This document shows positions 20,501-32,480 of a stretch of 64,000 nucleotides of DNA, piece by piece. Both the position numbers and the translations under genes were made by a program. The DNA lies in the NCBI RefSeq assembly GCF_900496995.4, contig NW_024470383.1:238501-302500 (forward strand), written 5' to 3'. Below the pieces are notes generated by a model that worked only from the letters and a program-made list of their open reading frames with translations, did not search any database and had not been told where the DNA came from. This DNA is from Aquila chrysaetos chrysaetos (lineage: Eukaryota; Chordata; Aves; Accipitriformes; Accipitridae). Position 1 is the first letter of the stretch. Each line of letters begins with the position of its first letter.

Positions 20501-22148
20501 AATAGATACGGGACTTGTCAGCCCCATGTGTTCAGCAGCAGCTCAGCATGCCTGAGGTCACTTGAAGTTCCACCACATGCTTCAGGGAGCAAAACGGGGC
20601 GGGGGGAGGTTGTCACTGGAAGGTGCCCTTGGGCTTTCTCCAAGTGCAGCTTCTCAGCGCTGACCTCCTCGCTTCTTACTCCCTTTTTTTCTCCCCAAAA
20701 CGACAGCACCACAAGAAGTACCAGCACGTCCACCAGAAGACCTTCACCTGCTCGGAGCCCAGCTGCGGCAAGTCCTTCAACTTCAAGAAGCACCTCAAGG
20801 AGCACGAGAAACTGCACAGCGGTGAGTCGCCCGCCTCAGTGTGGGCACATACCCCCTATATGGATATATATCTCCCTATACCTCCTCTCCTGCACTGGTC
20901 CCACCTCTGCTGGGCTACAGCTGACCATACCCACGTCCTCACCATTCACATTTGCATCCCTGGTAGATGTTACCACAACCATTTGCTTTTTGCTCCCGAG
21001 ATCTACTGTCAAGCTCTCATTTCTCATCTCCATTTCTGTGCTGGGAAAGCATCGTGCCTCCTAAAATACATCCCCAAAGCCCCCTGATTGCTCTTCTAGG
21101 GTGGAACAGCCCCTAATCCTTTTTTCTTCTGCCCTACAGACAAGCGGGACTATATCTGCGAGTTCTGCGCCCGTTCCTTTCGTACCAGCAGCAACTTGAT
21201 CATCCACAGACGCATCCACACAGGCGAGAAACCCCTGCAGTAAGTACCGGTCCCATCAATGCAACCGCTGACTCTCTGGTTTGCATCAGGGTTTCTCCCC
21301 ATCGCTTTTCAACCCAAATTTAGCTTCTCAGTGCGTGGCTCCATGGGAGAGCCAAGTTCCTTGCCGTGGGTAGCCAGAGGACTGGCTGTTATTTTTGCTT
21401 TGCCTAAAGGTTTCTGCCTCCGAGGCTGGCTGCGCTCTGATTCAGCAGCTTCAGGATCAGCTTCAGGGTGTGGGCTTGATTTGGAGAAGATTAATAAGCT
21501 GGGACTTAACAAATGTGATGCATTTCCATGCCTCAAGGGTGTGCTGAAGCCACACGGAGCTAACGCAGCAGTGGAGAGTGGTGGCTTTGCTAAACTCACA
21601 TGGAATTGCAGCATCAAGATGAGGCGGGGCCAGTTCTCCCTCGGGCTTAATCCTTTGTAATACCTTTTTTTGATTCTTTTACCTTGAATCTCGTTCTGTT
21701 TTCTCCCAGGTGTGAGATCTGTGGCTTCACCTGCCGCCAGAAAGCCTCCCTGAACTGGCACATGAAGAAACACGACGCCGACTCCTTCTACCAGTTCTCC
21801 TGCGACATCTGCGGCAAGAAGTTCGAGAAGAAAGACAACGTCACCGCCCACAAAAGCAAAAGTCACCCTGAAGTGCCCAGCGGACCCCCCCAGGCCGAGG
21901 GGGGCCAGCGGCAGATGGTGCCATCCCCACCGCCCAACTTCAAGGCAGGGACGCAGGCAGGGCTGGAGCACCCGGAGGCACCTGGGACGTTGGCCGTGGA
22001 ACCCCTGGAGATGCCAGGGCTTGGGGACACCCTGGTGAGCGGTGGTGAACTGGAGAAGACCCCACCTCCCATTGCAGCCTCAGCTGAATATAGCGGGCAG
22101 GATCCAGGCATGCCCCGAGGCCAGGTGATGGACAGCGTTGGGTCGTAG
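14596..22148 (+). CDS. ZNF692: Zinc finger protein ZNF692 (five C2H2 fingers)
   Basis: The N-terminal [20 protein letters not shown] and [18 protein letters not shown], and the C-terminal finger block, match ZNF692 as I know it ([48 protein letters not shown]). Coding exons: 14596-14783, 14894-14925, 15337-15759, 16446-16494, 16680-16823, 17247-17375, 17978-18039, 18619 to 18696 or 18811, 19833-19895, 20185-20263, 20707-20821, 21140-21239 and 21710-22148. An acidic EEEEEEDEE stretch lies mid-protein. All five fingers keep their Cys and His residues. It should act as a nuclear DNA-binding regulator. Two weak points: exon 17978 needs an internal acceptor to keep frame, and the exon from 18619 keeps phase with 19833 only if the 18811 donor is used. 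Length is about 630 to 670 residues. Start: first ATG after a clear acceptor. Confidence 0.9.
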
Positions 22149-22414
22149 CAGGACTCATCATCTTGTTCTTGGCCAAAAGAGCGACCAGAGAGCAGGATGG
22201 GGTAAGGTGAAACGATGCTGGACCCCGCGGCGTGTGGCAGCAGCATGTGCAGGTGCCAAAAATACAAGGGACAGGCAAGGACCGGCGCTTCCCGGGGGAA
22301 ATCCCAGCTTCTCCTGAGCTCGCAGCGGTGTTGCCGCAGGTGGAGAGCCTCTCGCTCGACTCCCTCGCTGCGAGGAGGGAGCGTAAGGTTGCCAAAGTCA
22401 TCGACAGGATCCTC

Positions 22415-22420
22415 AATAAA
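22415..22420 (+). terminator. ZNF692 poly(A) signal
   Basis: AATAAA lies 267 bases after the ZNF692 stop, followed by T/G-rich sequence (TTATTTTGTATAAAAGTGGG), as expected downstream of a cleavage site. Confidence 0.7.
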
Positions 22421-24130
22421 GACTTATTTTGTATAAAAGTGGGTTTCCCCGCTTGCGCCAGCCACCTCTGCGCCTCAGTGCTGAGTCTCTATGGAAAGCA
22501 GAGGTAGAAGAGTGAGATTTCTATGTGTGCAGCCCCGCCTCGACACCCTGTCCAAAGGTTGTCTGTATTTAGCACAATAAAAAAAGGGTGATTTAGGTTG
22601 GGAAGTCAACAGTAGGTGGAGGCAACTGAGGCTGTATCAGTTTTGGCCTTGGAAACGGGCGTTATTTGATCTGGTGATGGTTCCTCATGTCCTATAAACG
22701 CCACTTGCCTTTTATTGAATGTTTTTGGAAAGGATTGTAATATTTACTCAGCCTTGAAGGTTGCCAGCTCAACAGGCTTTATCAGGAAAAAAAACCAAAC
22801 AACCAACCAACCCTGCAAGCATAGGCCAGAAGATGGTTTTGACACAGATAAAGGGGCTGCAGGGAAGACGGAGCTCACTGGAGCGCCTGTGGGAATCGGG
22901 GACCTGAAACAGGGCTGGCTGTAGGAATTACAAGTCAACCAGCACTTGCAGGGAGGAAAAGGAAAAAAAAAAAAAAGCACATTTCCAGGGAGAAGACAGG
23001 CATTAAAGGTGGGTTTTTCCACTGCAATTCTAAGCATCCACAGCTTTTTGTTTCTGGCTGCTGGAGAGGGATGAGCCAGAGCACAGCCCTGTATCCAAAC
23101 TGTGCTGTCGGCTATCCGATTAGAGAAGCTGATAATGAAGTAATTGACCCAAAAACGGGGCTGCGAGGGCTCCATGAGAGCTCCCAGACCAGGGATAAAT
23201 AGCAGGGTCAGTGATGGTGCAGAGATGCCCTGTGATACCCCGGCTCTGGGGCATCTGCTTTCCTGCTGCTTAATGTTTTTCTTCTCAGAGCAGAAACGGG
23301 GGGATTTCCTGGGCTGTGGGGGGCAAATCGGCACCCCAATTTTCCCCACAGCATGAAACAGGGCAGCAGCACCCCTCATCCACCCACTCCTTCCCCGTGC
23401 ACACACAGTTGGCAACTGCCTGCAGAAAGGCTGCATCCCCTCATCAGGGGGCTTCTACCCACCCCCAAAAAGGGTTTTTTTCACCCTCAAAAGAAGGGCT
23501 TGATGCTACCAGGTGAAGGTAGGGCCATGGGGACCCCCCCCCCCTCTTTTGCAATGTAAGCTCCTAACATCACTCCCCCAACCCAGGGTCCCTCTCTCCC
23601 CTTATTCTGCCTCTCCCAGGGTTTATTTTAAAGGCTTTATATCCCTTTTCTAGCAGCTCTGAAAGAAAACAGAGCTGTTGCCTCAATGCTGACTAAAGAG
23701 TTTAAAATGTATCTATAGATATATGCAAGAAGACAGTGGGGAGGGTCTTAAACCTCCAAAAATGGGCCTTTGGGGGCATTTAAATAAGTCACTTTAATTT
23801 AAAATTACAGGGAGCCCAAGGCTCTGAATAGGGGCCATTTTGTGGGGCTCAAAGCTTGGGGTGTTTCTTGGCTGGTGGTGGTAGGGGGATGGCTCAGTAC
23901 TCCTCAGCTGCACCCATCCCACACTTAGACCCCCCCCACAGAGACCCCAAAACTCTGTTGAGAGCCCTGAGCTGGCTGGGGACAAGAAGAGGTGTCCCCA
24001 GCTCTGTTCACCTCAGAGGAGAGCTTTGCTCAGCAGCAGTAGCATTGCTGCAGGACCAAGCCTGACCCCAGAGCAGCTTTTCCTTCCGCAGCCAGCACAG
24101 AAAGACACCAGATTGTTGGTTTTTAGGGTT
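22421..24130. other. Intergenic region between ZNF692 and TRIM gene
   Basis: No gene recognised. It contains short A-tracts (22964-22977) and C-runs (23536-23546) only. The two neighbouring genes are tail to tail across it. Confidence 0.35.
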
Positions 24131-24133
24131 TGG

Positions 24134-24158
24134 TTTTTTTTTTTTTTTTTTTTTTTTT
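24134..24158 (-). repeat. T25 tract just past a reverse poly(A) signal
   Basis: Read on the minus strand, AATAAA (24177-24172) is followed 13 bases later by 25 A residues. This is where the transcript of the TRIM gene would be cleaved. See the finding on a genomically encoded poly(A) tail. Confidence 0.7.
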
Positions 24159-25171
24159 CTGCACAGCAACTTTTATTTCCCCACTAAACAGAATGACAGG
24201 GTAAAGAGACATAACAGCATCGCGGGATCACACGAGGGTGGGCAGGGGTTTATAAGCACGCGCGAGATCACACCTAAAACAAGGCCTCCCCCTCTTTCCC
24301 CACCACACTGCCTGGGTTTCCATTGGAAGCTACCCACACCCACAAAGCCAACCCCAAAAATCTGCAACGCCGAGCGCGCCTGAGAGACTCCAGGTTTGCG
24401 ACATGTCCATTGCTCTCCCGACAGCTACACCCCTGCCAGCTTTTGGGTTGACCCAAAAGCATCCATCTCCCCTTTACTCCATCCCCGGGGCTGCAGCTCC
24501 CAGCGCTCAGCTCTACTGCGGCCCTACGGATGCACAGCGTTAACGGGGGGGAAGCGACGAGGGAGATCGCGGGGTTTTGCTCTCTTAGCACTAGCAGCAG
24601 CGAAAGACGGGCTCGGCCCTTTCCCAAGGAGGAAAGGAAAGCGAGGATGGGGTGGGGTGGGAAAAGCTAAAAGGTGACCTGCAGAGCAACGGTGTCAGAA
24701 ATCAGGGGTTGGGTATGGTACCTCTCCTCCTCACGCAGGTTTCCTAACCCTCGAGAGCTTCCCGGGGTGCACAAAAGCAGGCAGCTTTGTCTACGGATCA
24801 ATGCAGGATGCGATAAACCCCTAAGGTAGCTTTTCTCCCTGGTTACATCCCTGTTTACATGGGGCAGCCAACTTGAACAAAACAAAACAAACATATAGGG
24901 TTGCTTATACAGCAGGCCAGAGGTGAGGGGAAATAACCCCACAGAGAGGCTATTTAAGCAGCCGCCCTCAATGGTTGAAGCCCCAGAGGAAGGTTTTCAG
25001 GGTAAAAGAGACCCAAAACTTTAAAATGCAACAAGAAAAAGTTAACCCCAAAGCCGAACAAGGGACAATCATGAGTTTCGGGGTCCGTTGTCTGAAAGCA
25101 AGGGGAAAAAGGGGACAGGATCGGGCACTACTTGCAGGTCACCTCGGTGAGGGTTAAAGAAACTGGACGGG

Positions 25172-28100
25172 TCAATTGCAGAGGGAGAGCGAGGAGCCCA
25201 CATAGAAGAGCCAGAAGAAAGGAAAGATCTTTTCGGTGAAAGCAGCCGTGAAGGTGAAGATGGGAGCCATGTTATCAGCGTTGTAAAACGCCACCCACCC
25301 GCCTTCGTAGTCCAGGTACACCCCGATCTTCCTGGGCCTCTCACACAGGGACAGGGGTGTCTCCGGGGAGGTGAAAGCCTGATACTGATCCCAATTCTTT
25401 CCCTTCCAGTTCAACCCCACCGCCCAGATCCCCTCCTCTGGAGCAAAGTCGATTTTCTCCTTCCTCCGCACGGACTCACGGGCCGCGCCCAAGACCCAGC
25501 TCTCTCCATCTCCCACCTCCACCTCCCAGTAATGCCTCCCAGCTATGAAACCCTCCGCCGCCAGCACACAGAAGGAGTAATCGAATCTCTTGGGGTTTGC
25601 TGGCAATTCCTGGGGAGCACTCCTGAGCCGCACGCTCCTCTTATCCTCCGACAGCACCAGGTAGGGGTTGGCCGTGTCCGGGTCCAAAGAGAGATCACCT
25701 GGGAAGAGGAAAACATGGACATGAGCATCTACAAGCTAAGGACACTTCTCCCACCCTTGTCGGAGCCACCCTACAAGCGCATATATCATCTCTGCCCCAA
25801 ACCAGATGAGGATGACACCAGGCAAGTCACCTCCAACAGCTTTAAGCACCCAAAGCACAAAGAGCCACAGGGGAACAAAGATCAAGCTCCACTTTCTAAT
25901 TAAAACAGAGAAACAGCCAGATCTCTGCTGCAAACCCACCAGCCTGCCCAATTCAAGACACCTCCTTGCTCTGGAATAGAAATTTCTGGGCAGAAGTAAA
26001 ATTTTTTTTAATCACTGCCAAGTGCCGGAGAGGAATGAGCACAAATATCCTCGTGTTTAAGGGCTCTTGTTGTACTCAGGGGACTGTCAGGAACTAGGGC
26101 TGCACAGCCTGAAAATGACTGTGAGAGGGGAACATCAGAGACTGCTAAAAGCAAGACAGGTCTCTCCTGCACCCAGGCAAGAAGACAGAGCCCAGCGACA
26201 GCCCTGAACTACCAACAGCAGATGCAAAGGTTGCAAAGTCCATCTCTGAGCCAACTCCAACAACCAGCAACAGGGCTAAAGGTCTCCTCGCTCTGAGTAG
26301 AGTGGATCAGCTTCTGGAGAGTCCTCTTAACCCTACAGTTTCCTAACAAATTCGAGGGCTGTGCCTTTCATGGACTGTCCCAGCAGCTGAATAATTTTTT
26401 TTTCCCCCTTGTCTTGGCAGCACCAGCAATAATTTTCTCCTCTCCTGACCTCTAAGGCTAGCTTGAAGGTCTTACTGCCAAGATACCTCCCAGGGGAAGC
26501 TGAAACTCCCAAATTAAGCCTTGCAAAAATGAAGGTCACACTCCCAAAACCAAACTGTGCTCACCTGTGTCATTCTCCAGCTCGAACCGGAGGTTCTCTG
26601 AGGGAAGAGAAGAAAAAATTTAGATCCCTTTGTCCACAGGGAGTCCCTGGGGAATGCCTATGCACACACAACCTCACTCCCTGCCTTATGGCAAGCAACC
26701 AAACACTGCCGCTTGGGAACAAGTGTGTACAGCCACATCAAACTTCCACGCAGAAATCCAAGGGAAATGTGCTGCTTTTCAAGAAAGCAGGGCTTTTTAT
26801 TTTTGATGAGCAGATGCTCAAACAATAAAGAGTTCTCCCAACAAGCCCAAGGGAGAAACAAGAGTACAGCTCAAACCAAATAATCTTTTAAGTTGAATTT
26901 CATCCTTCAGGTTGAATTAAACATAGGGGTTAGGAGGCACCAACTTTTAAAGAAAACCTTTTTCGGCACTCACCCTTGAACTCCAGCAAGACCTCTTTCA
27001 GCACTGCACTCTTCTGGGAAAAGCTCTTGAGCTTCTTCTCCAGCTCCGTGAAGCCAGCCTCTGGCTTGCAAAACATCCAGCTCTCAAAGCTGGGGAGGAG
27101 AAATAAATATTAGGTCCCCTCTGGAAAAAAAAAAAAAAAAAAAAATCTCCAAACTAGAGGCAGGGAAGAAACCTGCCCTGGTACTGAGAGCTTTGGTGTT
27201 GGATTATTCTCCCTCTGTCAGCGCTTGTGAAGCCCCACCTAAGGACTTGGTCCAGTTTGGTGCTGCCCAGTACGAGGCACACAGGAGGCCACTGAGATTG
27301 AGATGTGGGGGGATCTCTACACCTTGGCTTTTGATGTCAGTCCTGCTGGTGTGGGTTTGGTCCCGCACCAACCGAGTTACTCTGCAGTTTCCTCGGGAAG
27401 GACGCTCAAAACTGTCCTACAACCCAGCTGCCACAAAACCCCTTCACGAAGGTTTGGTTTTGCCTCAAAGGTAACACCCAAGTGTGGATGAGAACCCTAA
27501 GGCAGGTGGGGTGAAGCTGGATAGGGCATACGCCCTCACAACACCAGCTCTGCCTCTGGTGTGAGCCTCCCAGTTAATGCAGCAAGGGCTCAGGTTCACT
27601 CACCTGCTTCCAGCTGGGGCAACACCCTGGAGAGAGAGTGAAAAAACAAGAAGCTAATCAGTAAAAGTCTCTCTTCTACCTCACAGCCTCCAAAATCCTC
27701 CCCAAAACTGGCCCCATGGCTGCTCTGCTGAGGGGATCAGCTCTCAGCAGCTGTTTCCAAAGCAGAGCACAGTTGGACTCATGGAGACGGCAGAATTAGT
27801 TTATAATTATGTTTTTTTTTCCTTCCCCTTTTTCTTTTTTAGCATGGGTGGGTAAAAGAAAAAAAAAAAAAGCTTCTTTTTTAAAGAAATTAAGAAAAAT
27901 CATGATTGGCATCAAGCTGCCAAAACCATGAGGATTCAGGGCTCACAGCGACGGAGTGACACAAACCAAAAATGTTTGGGAGGTTTGTTTGGGTATTTCT
28001 TAGTTCTTGGCATCACAGGGGGCCCAAGCAGCTTCACTACTACAAGGGCCAATTTAGGCCCCCCAAAGCTGTGCTAAAATTTGGATTCCCACCTGAAAAA

Positions 28101-31100
28101 GCAGCACAGCAGTCCTGCAGCAAGTCAACCCCCCTGACTAATAGATGGGCCAGCTCCAGCACAGAGTTAATGGACCCGAGCTGCTCCCCAGCAGAGCACG
28201 TCAATGGATTTTTTGTCCCCAGGGATCCCAACCACAACCTGTCCTGCATTTTACACCCTGATATACCATAACCTCTGGGCTGGGAGGACACATGCCAGGA
28301 GTCTCACCTGCCCAGACTGGTTTCCTGAGCAGTTTTCTCCTCCTTGCTCACCCAGGAGCTTATCAAGCTGGGCAATCTCCTCAGAGAGCCGGGAGACGCT
28401 CTCATCTCTCCTCTTGACGATGTCTCTGTCTAGCTCCTCTAAACGAGACAGCAGGAGCTGCTCCTTCTCCTCCAGGAAGCCCCGGAGCTCCTTGCACTCA
28501 GCCACAATCTTCTGCCTCTCCACTTCTGTCTGCTTCTGCAAAACCCAGAGGGAAAACCCACGTGAGACCGACATCCCCGTGGCCAGGGGTGTTCAGCAAA
28601 ACCCCCACCCTGAGGCACTTACCAGCAAGTCTTCACTCTGCCTCTCCCTCTCAGCCTTGGCTTCTTCACGTCCTTTCCTCAGGGAGCTCAAATGCTCCTG
28701 TGGCACCTCCTGGAAGGAGAAAGAGGAGATCTGTTGGGAATTCTTCCTATTTAGGATCAAGAATAAGGAGGAAAGGAATGGTGGGGGATTTCCTCCAGCT
28801 CTGCTGCTAAAACTGGTCAAATTTCATCAAACGTGGTTTTTCTGAAGCTGAAGAATACCACGAACCCAAACTGAAGTCAGGCCATCACGACACCATGTCC
28901 TCCCCTTCCCTGTTATCTTCAACCTTTAGTTTTGGGCATGCCAAGAAAGCCAAGAACTTTCCCCAGCCAGCCCAAAAACTGTCCCCCAAAACAGCCTGAG
29001 CAGTTCAGAGCCAGGTACAGGAGAAGGAAGAAAAGGGCAGCAAGGCAAAAAAAAAAAAAATTAGAGCCAATTTGTAGCTCCCTGTAAGAGCGCAGCTGCA
29101 AACGCAAACCACCAAGTCCCACCCATGTGAAAACCCCTTCCGCCTCAGCGCCTCTTGGGATCAGCTTTCACATCCCAGCCCCAGCACGAGCTGGGGAGAC
29201 CAGCTGAGGCACCCCGACATCTGCCCGAAGCCCACCGACATGGAGGGGCCAGCCGCCTCCAGGCTGCTCGTTACGTTTATTAACGGCTTAGTACTGGAAA
29301 CCATTGCGCCTGTCCTCGTTTAAGTCATTTGACCTCTGAGAAAAACGGAGAGGCACCTAGCAACACTAAACAAAAAGCAGCAGGGCTTTTGGAGCAAGCA
29401 ACAACAGATCTTTTAGAAATAAAACGCAAAGCTACAGAGATTTTGCTGCTGTTAAGTGGCTGTGCAAACCAGTGCTTCCTACCACGCACCTCATAATAAT
29501 GCAGAATTTAAGTGTGAGATAAAAGCAAAGATCGGAAAAACAGGGGCATGGCTTCCAAGCAGCCGCCAAGGGGCAACAACTGGTTGTTAAAAATGCATAA
29601 AAGCAGATTAACGAGGAAAAAAAAACAAACAAGAGAGCAACAGCCTGAGCAGCGTTCAGTGGTGGACCTGCCTAAAGATGCCGTGGTCCTAAAAATGGGT
29701 AAGATCCCACATTTGGGGGTGGAGGGGACAATACCAACCCGAGCTCCAACTTCCCCCTAAGAGCAACCACAGCCACCAAAGATGGCAAGGACAGCACAAC
29801 CGGGTACCCGCAGCAATTTCAGTACAAAATTCAGTATAAAAGCCTTTGGTGCCACCTGCCTCGACACCAATAATTGCAAGACTTAATACGCAGCAGTTAA
29901 CGATCACGCAGTCCCCTTCCCTGATCCACTGTGATCGCCTCAGCAGCGTCAGTGCCACCCTCCTCCTCCTCCTCCAGCCGCCACTGCGCAGTAAACATCC
30001 GCTCCCTGTCCGGCATCTTGGTTTTCCTCCACCCCATCAGAGAAACGAGGCCTGGCTGCTCAGTGTCAGGCCACCATGCTCACATGCCTCTTAATTAGTA
30101 ATTAATAATTATTTCCACCAGGAAGCCTCCCTTATCATGACGTGGGGGTCTCCCCTTCGTCACCACAGCCATTTCGGCAGAGATCGAACGCCGCCAGAGG
30201 CCAGGCTCTGTATTTGCTCTGCGTCACGTTGCTCAACCGCCCTGTGCTGGTTTTTTTTTGGGGGCAGGGGCAAAAGTCACTCCTGGGGGATTCCTGCTCC
30301 ACTTTAGCCCCAGACTGTGCTCGGTGCTAAAAAAATAAGCCCCCCCCCTCATCCCAAGGAGCCAGGCTCCATGCTCACTCCAGAGCATTTCTGCCCAGGG
30401 AAGTGGGGGCTCAGGATTTTGGGGTGCCTGATGATATTTTGCATGCTCACACCTGCACAAAGGCAAGCCCAGAGATTCCCATACCAGTTCAGTGTTATTT
30501 CACACAGAAGACCAAACCGGCCAACACCTCCCTCCCAGTATCTTCCCAGTTAAACCCAGCTCCATTTTGCACCAGGGACATTCCCCCATCCTGCCCTACT
30601 GCATTTGGTCAGTCCCCACCCCAGGCTGTCCCTGTTTGGGGGAAATTCTGAGTCCCTATTGCACCCCATATCCTGCCCCGCCACATGGACAGGCATGCAG
30701 CTTGGAAAGGGGGTCCCCAGTGGGGCCCCATTCTGCACCCCACACCCTGGGGGAGCCCCACTATCCTCACTGCATCCCAGGTACCTCTGAATGGAAATAG
30801 GAACACAGCAGGGAGGGTCCCTACTGCACCTTACGCACTGGGGGGTAAGCAGGCTCACATTTGTACCCCCCGGGAAGGTGGGGGTCCCTATTGCAGCCAA
30901 AGGGCATTGCCTCCCGTGGGGAGTGGCTCCCCTGGTGCAATCCCACCCCGCGGGGTGTCCTTACTGCACTTGCAATTGGGGGTGGGGGGTGTGCCTGGTA
31001 CTCTTCCATCGCAGGAAGGATCCTTATTGCACCTCCCATTCCTGAGGGGGGGCATCCTGCACCCAAGAAGGGCTCTCCGGGGGATGTCCTCATTGCACCC

Positions 31101-31841
31101 CAACATGCCAGGCATGGAGGGACTCCCAGTACTCTCCCTCCCGGGGGAGGGGGGGTTCCCTACCACACCCGAGGTGGGCTCCCAGTGCCTTGCCACTGCC
31201 GGGAGGGGGGGGATCCCTACTGCATCCCCCCAATCCGGGACGGGGGTCCTTAGCACACCCGGTATGTGCCCCCCAGCTCCCTGCCACGCCTGCCACGTGG
31301 TCCCGGTGCATCCCCCCCCCAAACTGACCTCTGCGGCGTGTGCCGCCTCCTCGGCGGGCAACACGGTGTGGGTGCGGTGCTCGCGGGAAAGGTGGCAGAC
31401 GACGCAGACGGCGCGGCGATCCTGCACGCAATAGAGCCGCAGCGGTTCGCCGTGACGGGGGCAACGCGGCGGCCCCGGCGGGCCGGGAGGAGCGGCGGCG
31501 GGCAGAGGCGGGGCGGGGGCGGGAGGCCCCGGCGGCGGTTCAGCGGGGCCCGGCGGCAACCCCAGCTGGCGAACGATGTGGACGATATTACCGAGAGAAC
31601 GATTCGGACGGAAAAGCCGCTGCGGCACCGGCTCCCGGCACTGCGGGCAGCAGAGCCGCCGCGCCGAGTCCTCCCAGCACTGGGTCACGCAGGCGCGGCA
31701 GAAGTTATGACCGCACTCGGCCACCAGAACCGGGTCGTTAAAGTACTCCAGGCACACCGGACACGTCAGTTCGTCCTGCAGGCTACGGGCAGCGCTGCAG
31801 GGAGCGGGCGGTACGGCGGGGGGAGCGGGCGGCGCCTCCAT
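25172..31841 (-). CDS. TRIM family RING/B-box/coiled-coil/B30.2 protein (probable E3 ubiquitin ligase)
   Basis: Seven exons on the minus strand: 31841-31329, 28709-28623, 28535-28308, 27626-27604 (23 bases), 27089-26974, 26597-26565 and 25698-25172, giving 508 residues. Exon 1 has a RING (CPVC...CGHNFC..C...CCPQC) at about residues 27-70 and a B-box 2 (CPRHGEPLRLYC...CVVC...H). The RING and B-box are joined by a proline/alanine-rich linker. Exons 2 and 3 form the coiled coil. The last exon is a PRY-SPRY domain starting LSLDPDTANPYLVLSEDKR, with RHYWEVEVGDGESW and GIWAVGL. The 23-base exon and exon order are typical of TRIM genes next to avian and mammalian MHC (TRIM7, TRIM27, TRIM39, TRIM41 group). 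By family it should ubiquitinate target proteins, often in antiviral or inflammatory signalling. It resembles TRIM7/TRIM39 most; I do not assign an orthologue. Its 3' untranslated region probably runs to about 24159. Confidence 0.9.
30640..31260 (+). repeat. Degenerate minisatellite in TRIM intron 1
   Basis: About ten copies of a core like GTCCYTAYTGCACCC recur every 40 to 110 bases, mostly 54 to 71, separated by G-rich or C-rich spacers. Examples lie near 30652, 30764, 30818, 30886, 30956, 31018, 31084, 31155, 31208 and 31246. Spacing is irregular and copies differ, so it is an old tandem repeat and not a CRISPR. Confidence 0.65.
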
Positions 31842-32050
31842 CCCGGTTCCCCGGCCTGACGCTGGGCTCCCCGCTCCGCACCGCTCCGCCGCCCCGTCTG
31901 CCGGGCGGGAGGGGTGGGGCCGCGCCTGCGCGGTGCGGAGGGGGCGTGGCCGCGCCTGCGCGGTGAGAGGCGGAGAGCGAGGACGCCTGCGTCTTTCCCA
32001 GCGGGGGGGGCGGACTGCGCATGCGTGGGGAGGCGGGGGGCGGGGCCTGC
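31842..32050 (-). promoter_or_regulatory. CpG-island promoter of the TRIM gene
   Basis: The sequence upstream of the TRIM start codon is CpG-dense, with repeated CGCGCCTGCGCGGTG units and an NRF1-type palindrome TGCGCATGCG at 32016-32025. It could also drive transcription to the right, but no gene starts there. Confidence 0.6.
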
Positions 32051-32089
32051 AGACCTCGGGGGGGGGGGGGGCGGTCCGTATGGGGTGCT

Positions 32090-32480
32090 GGGGGAGTCCG
32101 AATGCCTGGGTCCCTATAGGATGTTGGGGGGGTGGATGTATCGGTGTCTATAGGGTGTTGTGGGGGGGTGTGAGTCCCTATAGGGTGTTGTGGGGGGGTG
32201 TGAGTCCCTATAGGGTGTTGTGGGGTGGGGTGAGTCCCTATAGGGTGCTGGGGGAGCTTGGATGTCTGGGTCCTTATAAGATGTTGGGGAGGTGGATGCA
32301 TAGGTGCCTATAGGGTGCTGGGGGGGGTCCTTATAGCTTGGTGGGGTGAGGAGAGAACGCGTGTAGGTCCCTATAGGGTGCCAGCAGGGAGGTTTGCCTC
32401 CCTATAGGTTGCTCAGGGTGGGGGGAGGCCTGGATATCTGGGTCCTTATAGGATGTTGGGGGATGCATCAGTGCCTATAG
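32090..32480 (+). repeat. Minisatellite with CCCTATAGGG palindromes
   Basis: Roughly ten units of about 30 to 38 bases, each with CCCTATAGGG or a close variant followed by TGTTG or TGCTG and a G-run, then GTGAGT or GGATG. Three consecutive units at about 32150-32240 are nearly identical at 30 bases. The array begins right after the TRIM promoter. Confidence 0.85.

Noticed and set aside
17958-20517. 15-base match ATAGATACGGGACTT at 17958 and 20503, considered as a duplicated exon edge
   Set aside because: Roughly two shared 15-mers are expected by chance in 64 kb, and the similarity does not extend.
30685-31434. 249-codon plus-strand frame across the TRIM intron 1 minisatellite and RING exon
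   Set aside because: Repetitive Pro/Gly/Ser peptide produced by the tandem repeat and by the antisense of a real exon.
30640-32480. CRISPR array
   Set aside because: The repeats vary in spacing and sequence, lie in a vertebrate intron and promoter flank, and no cas-like genes exist.
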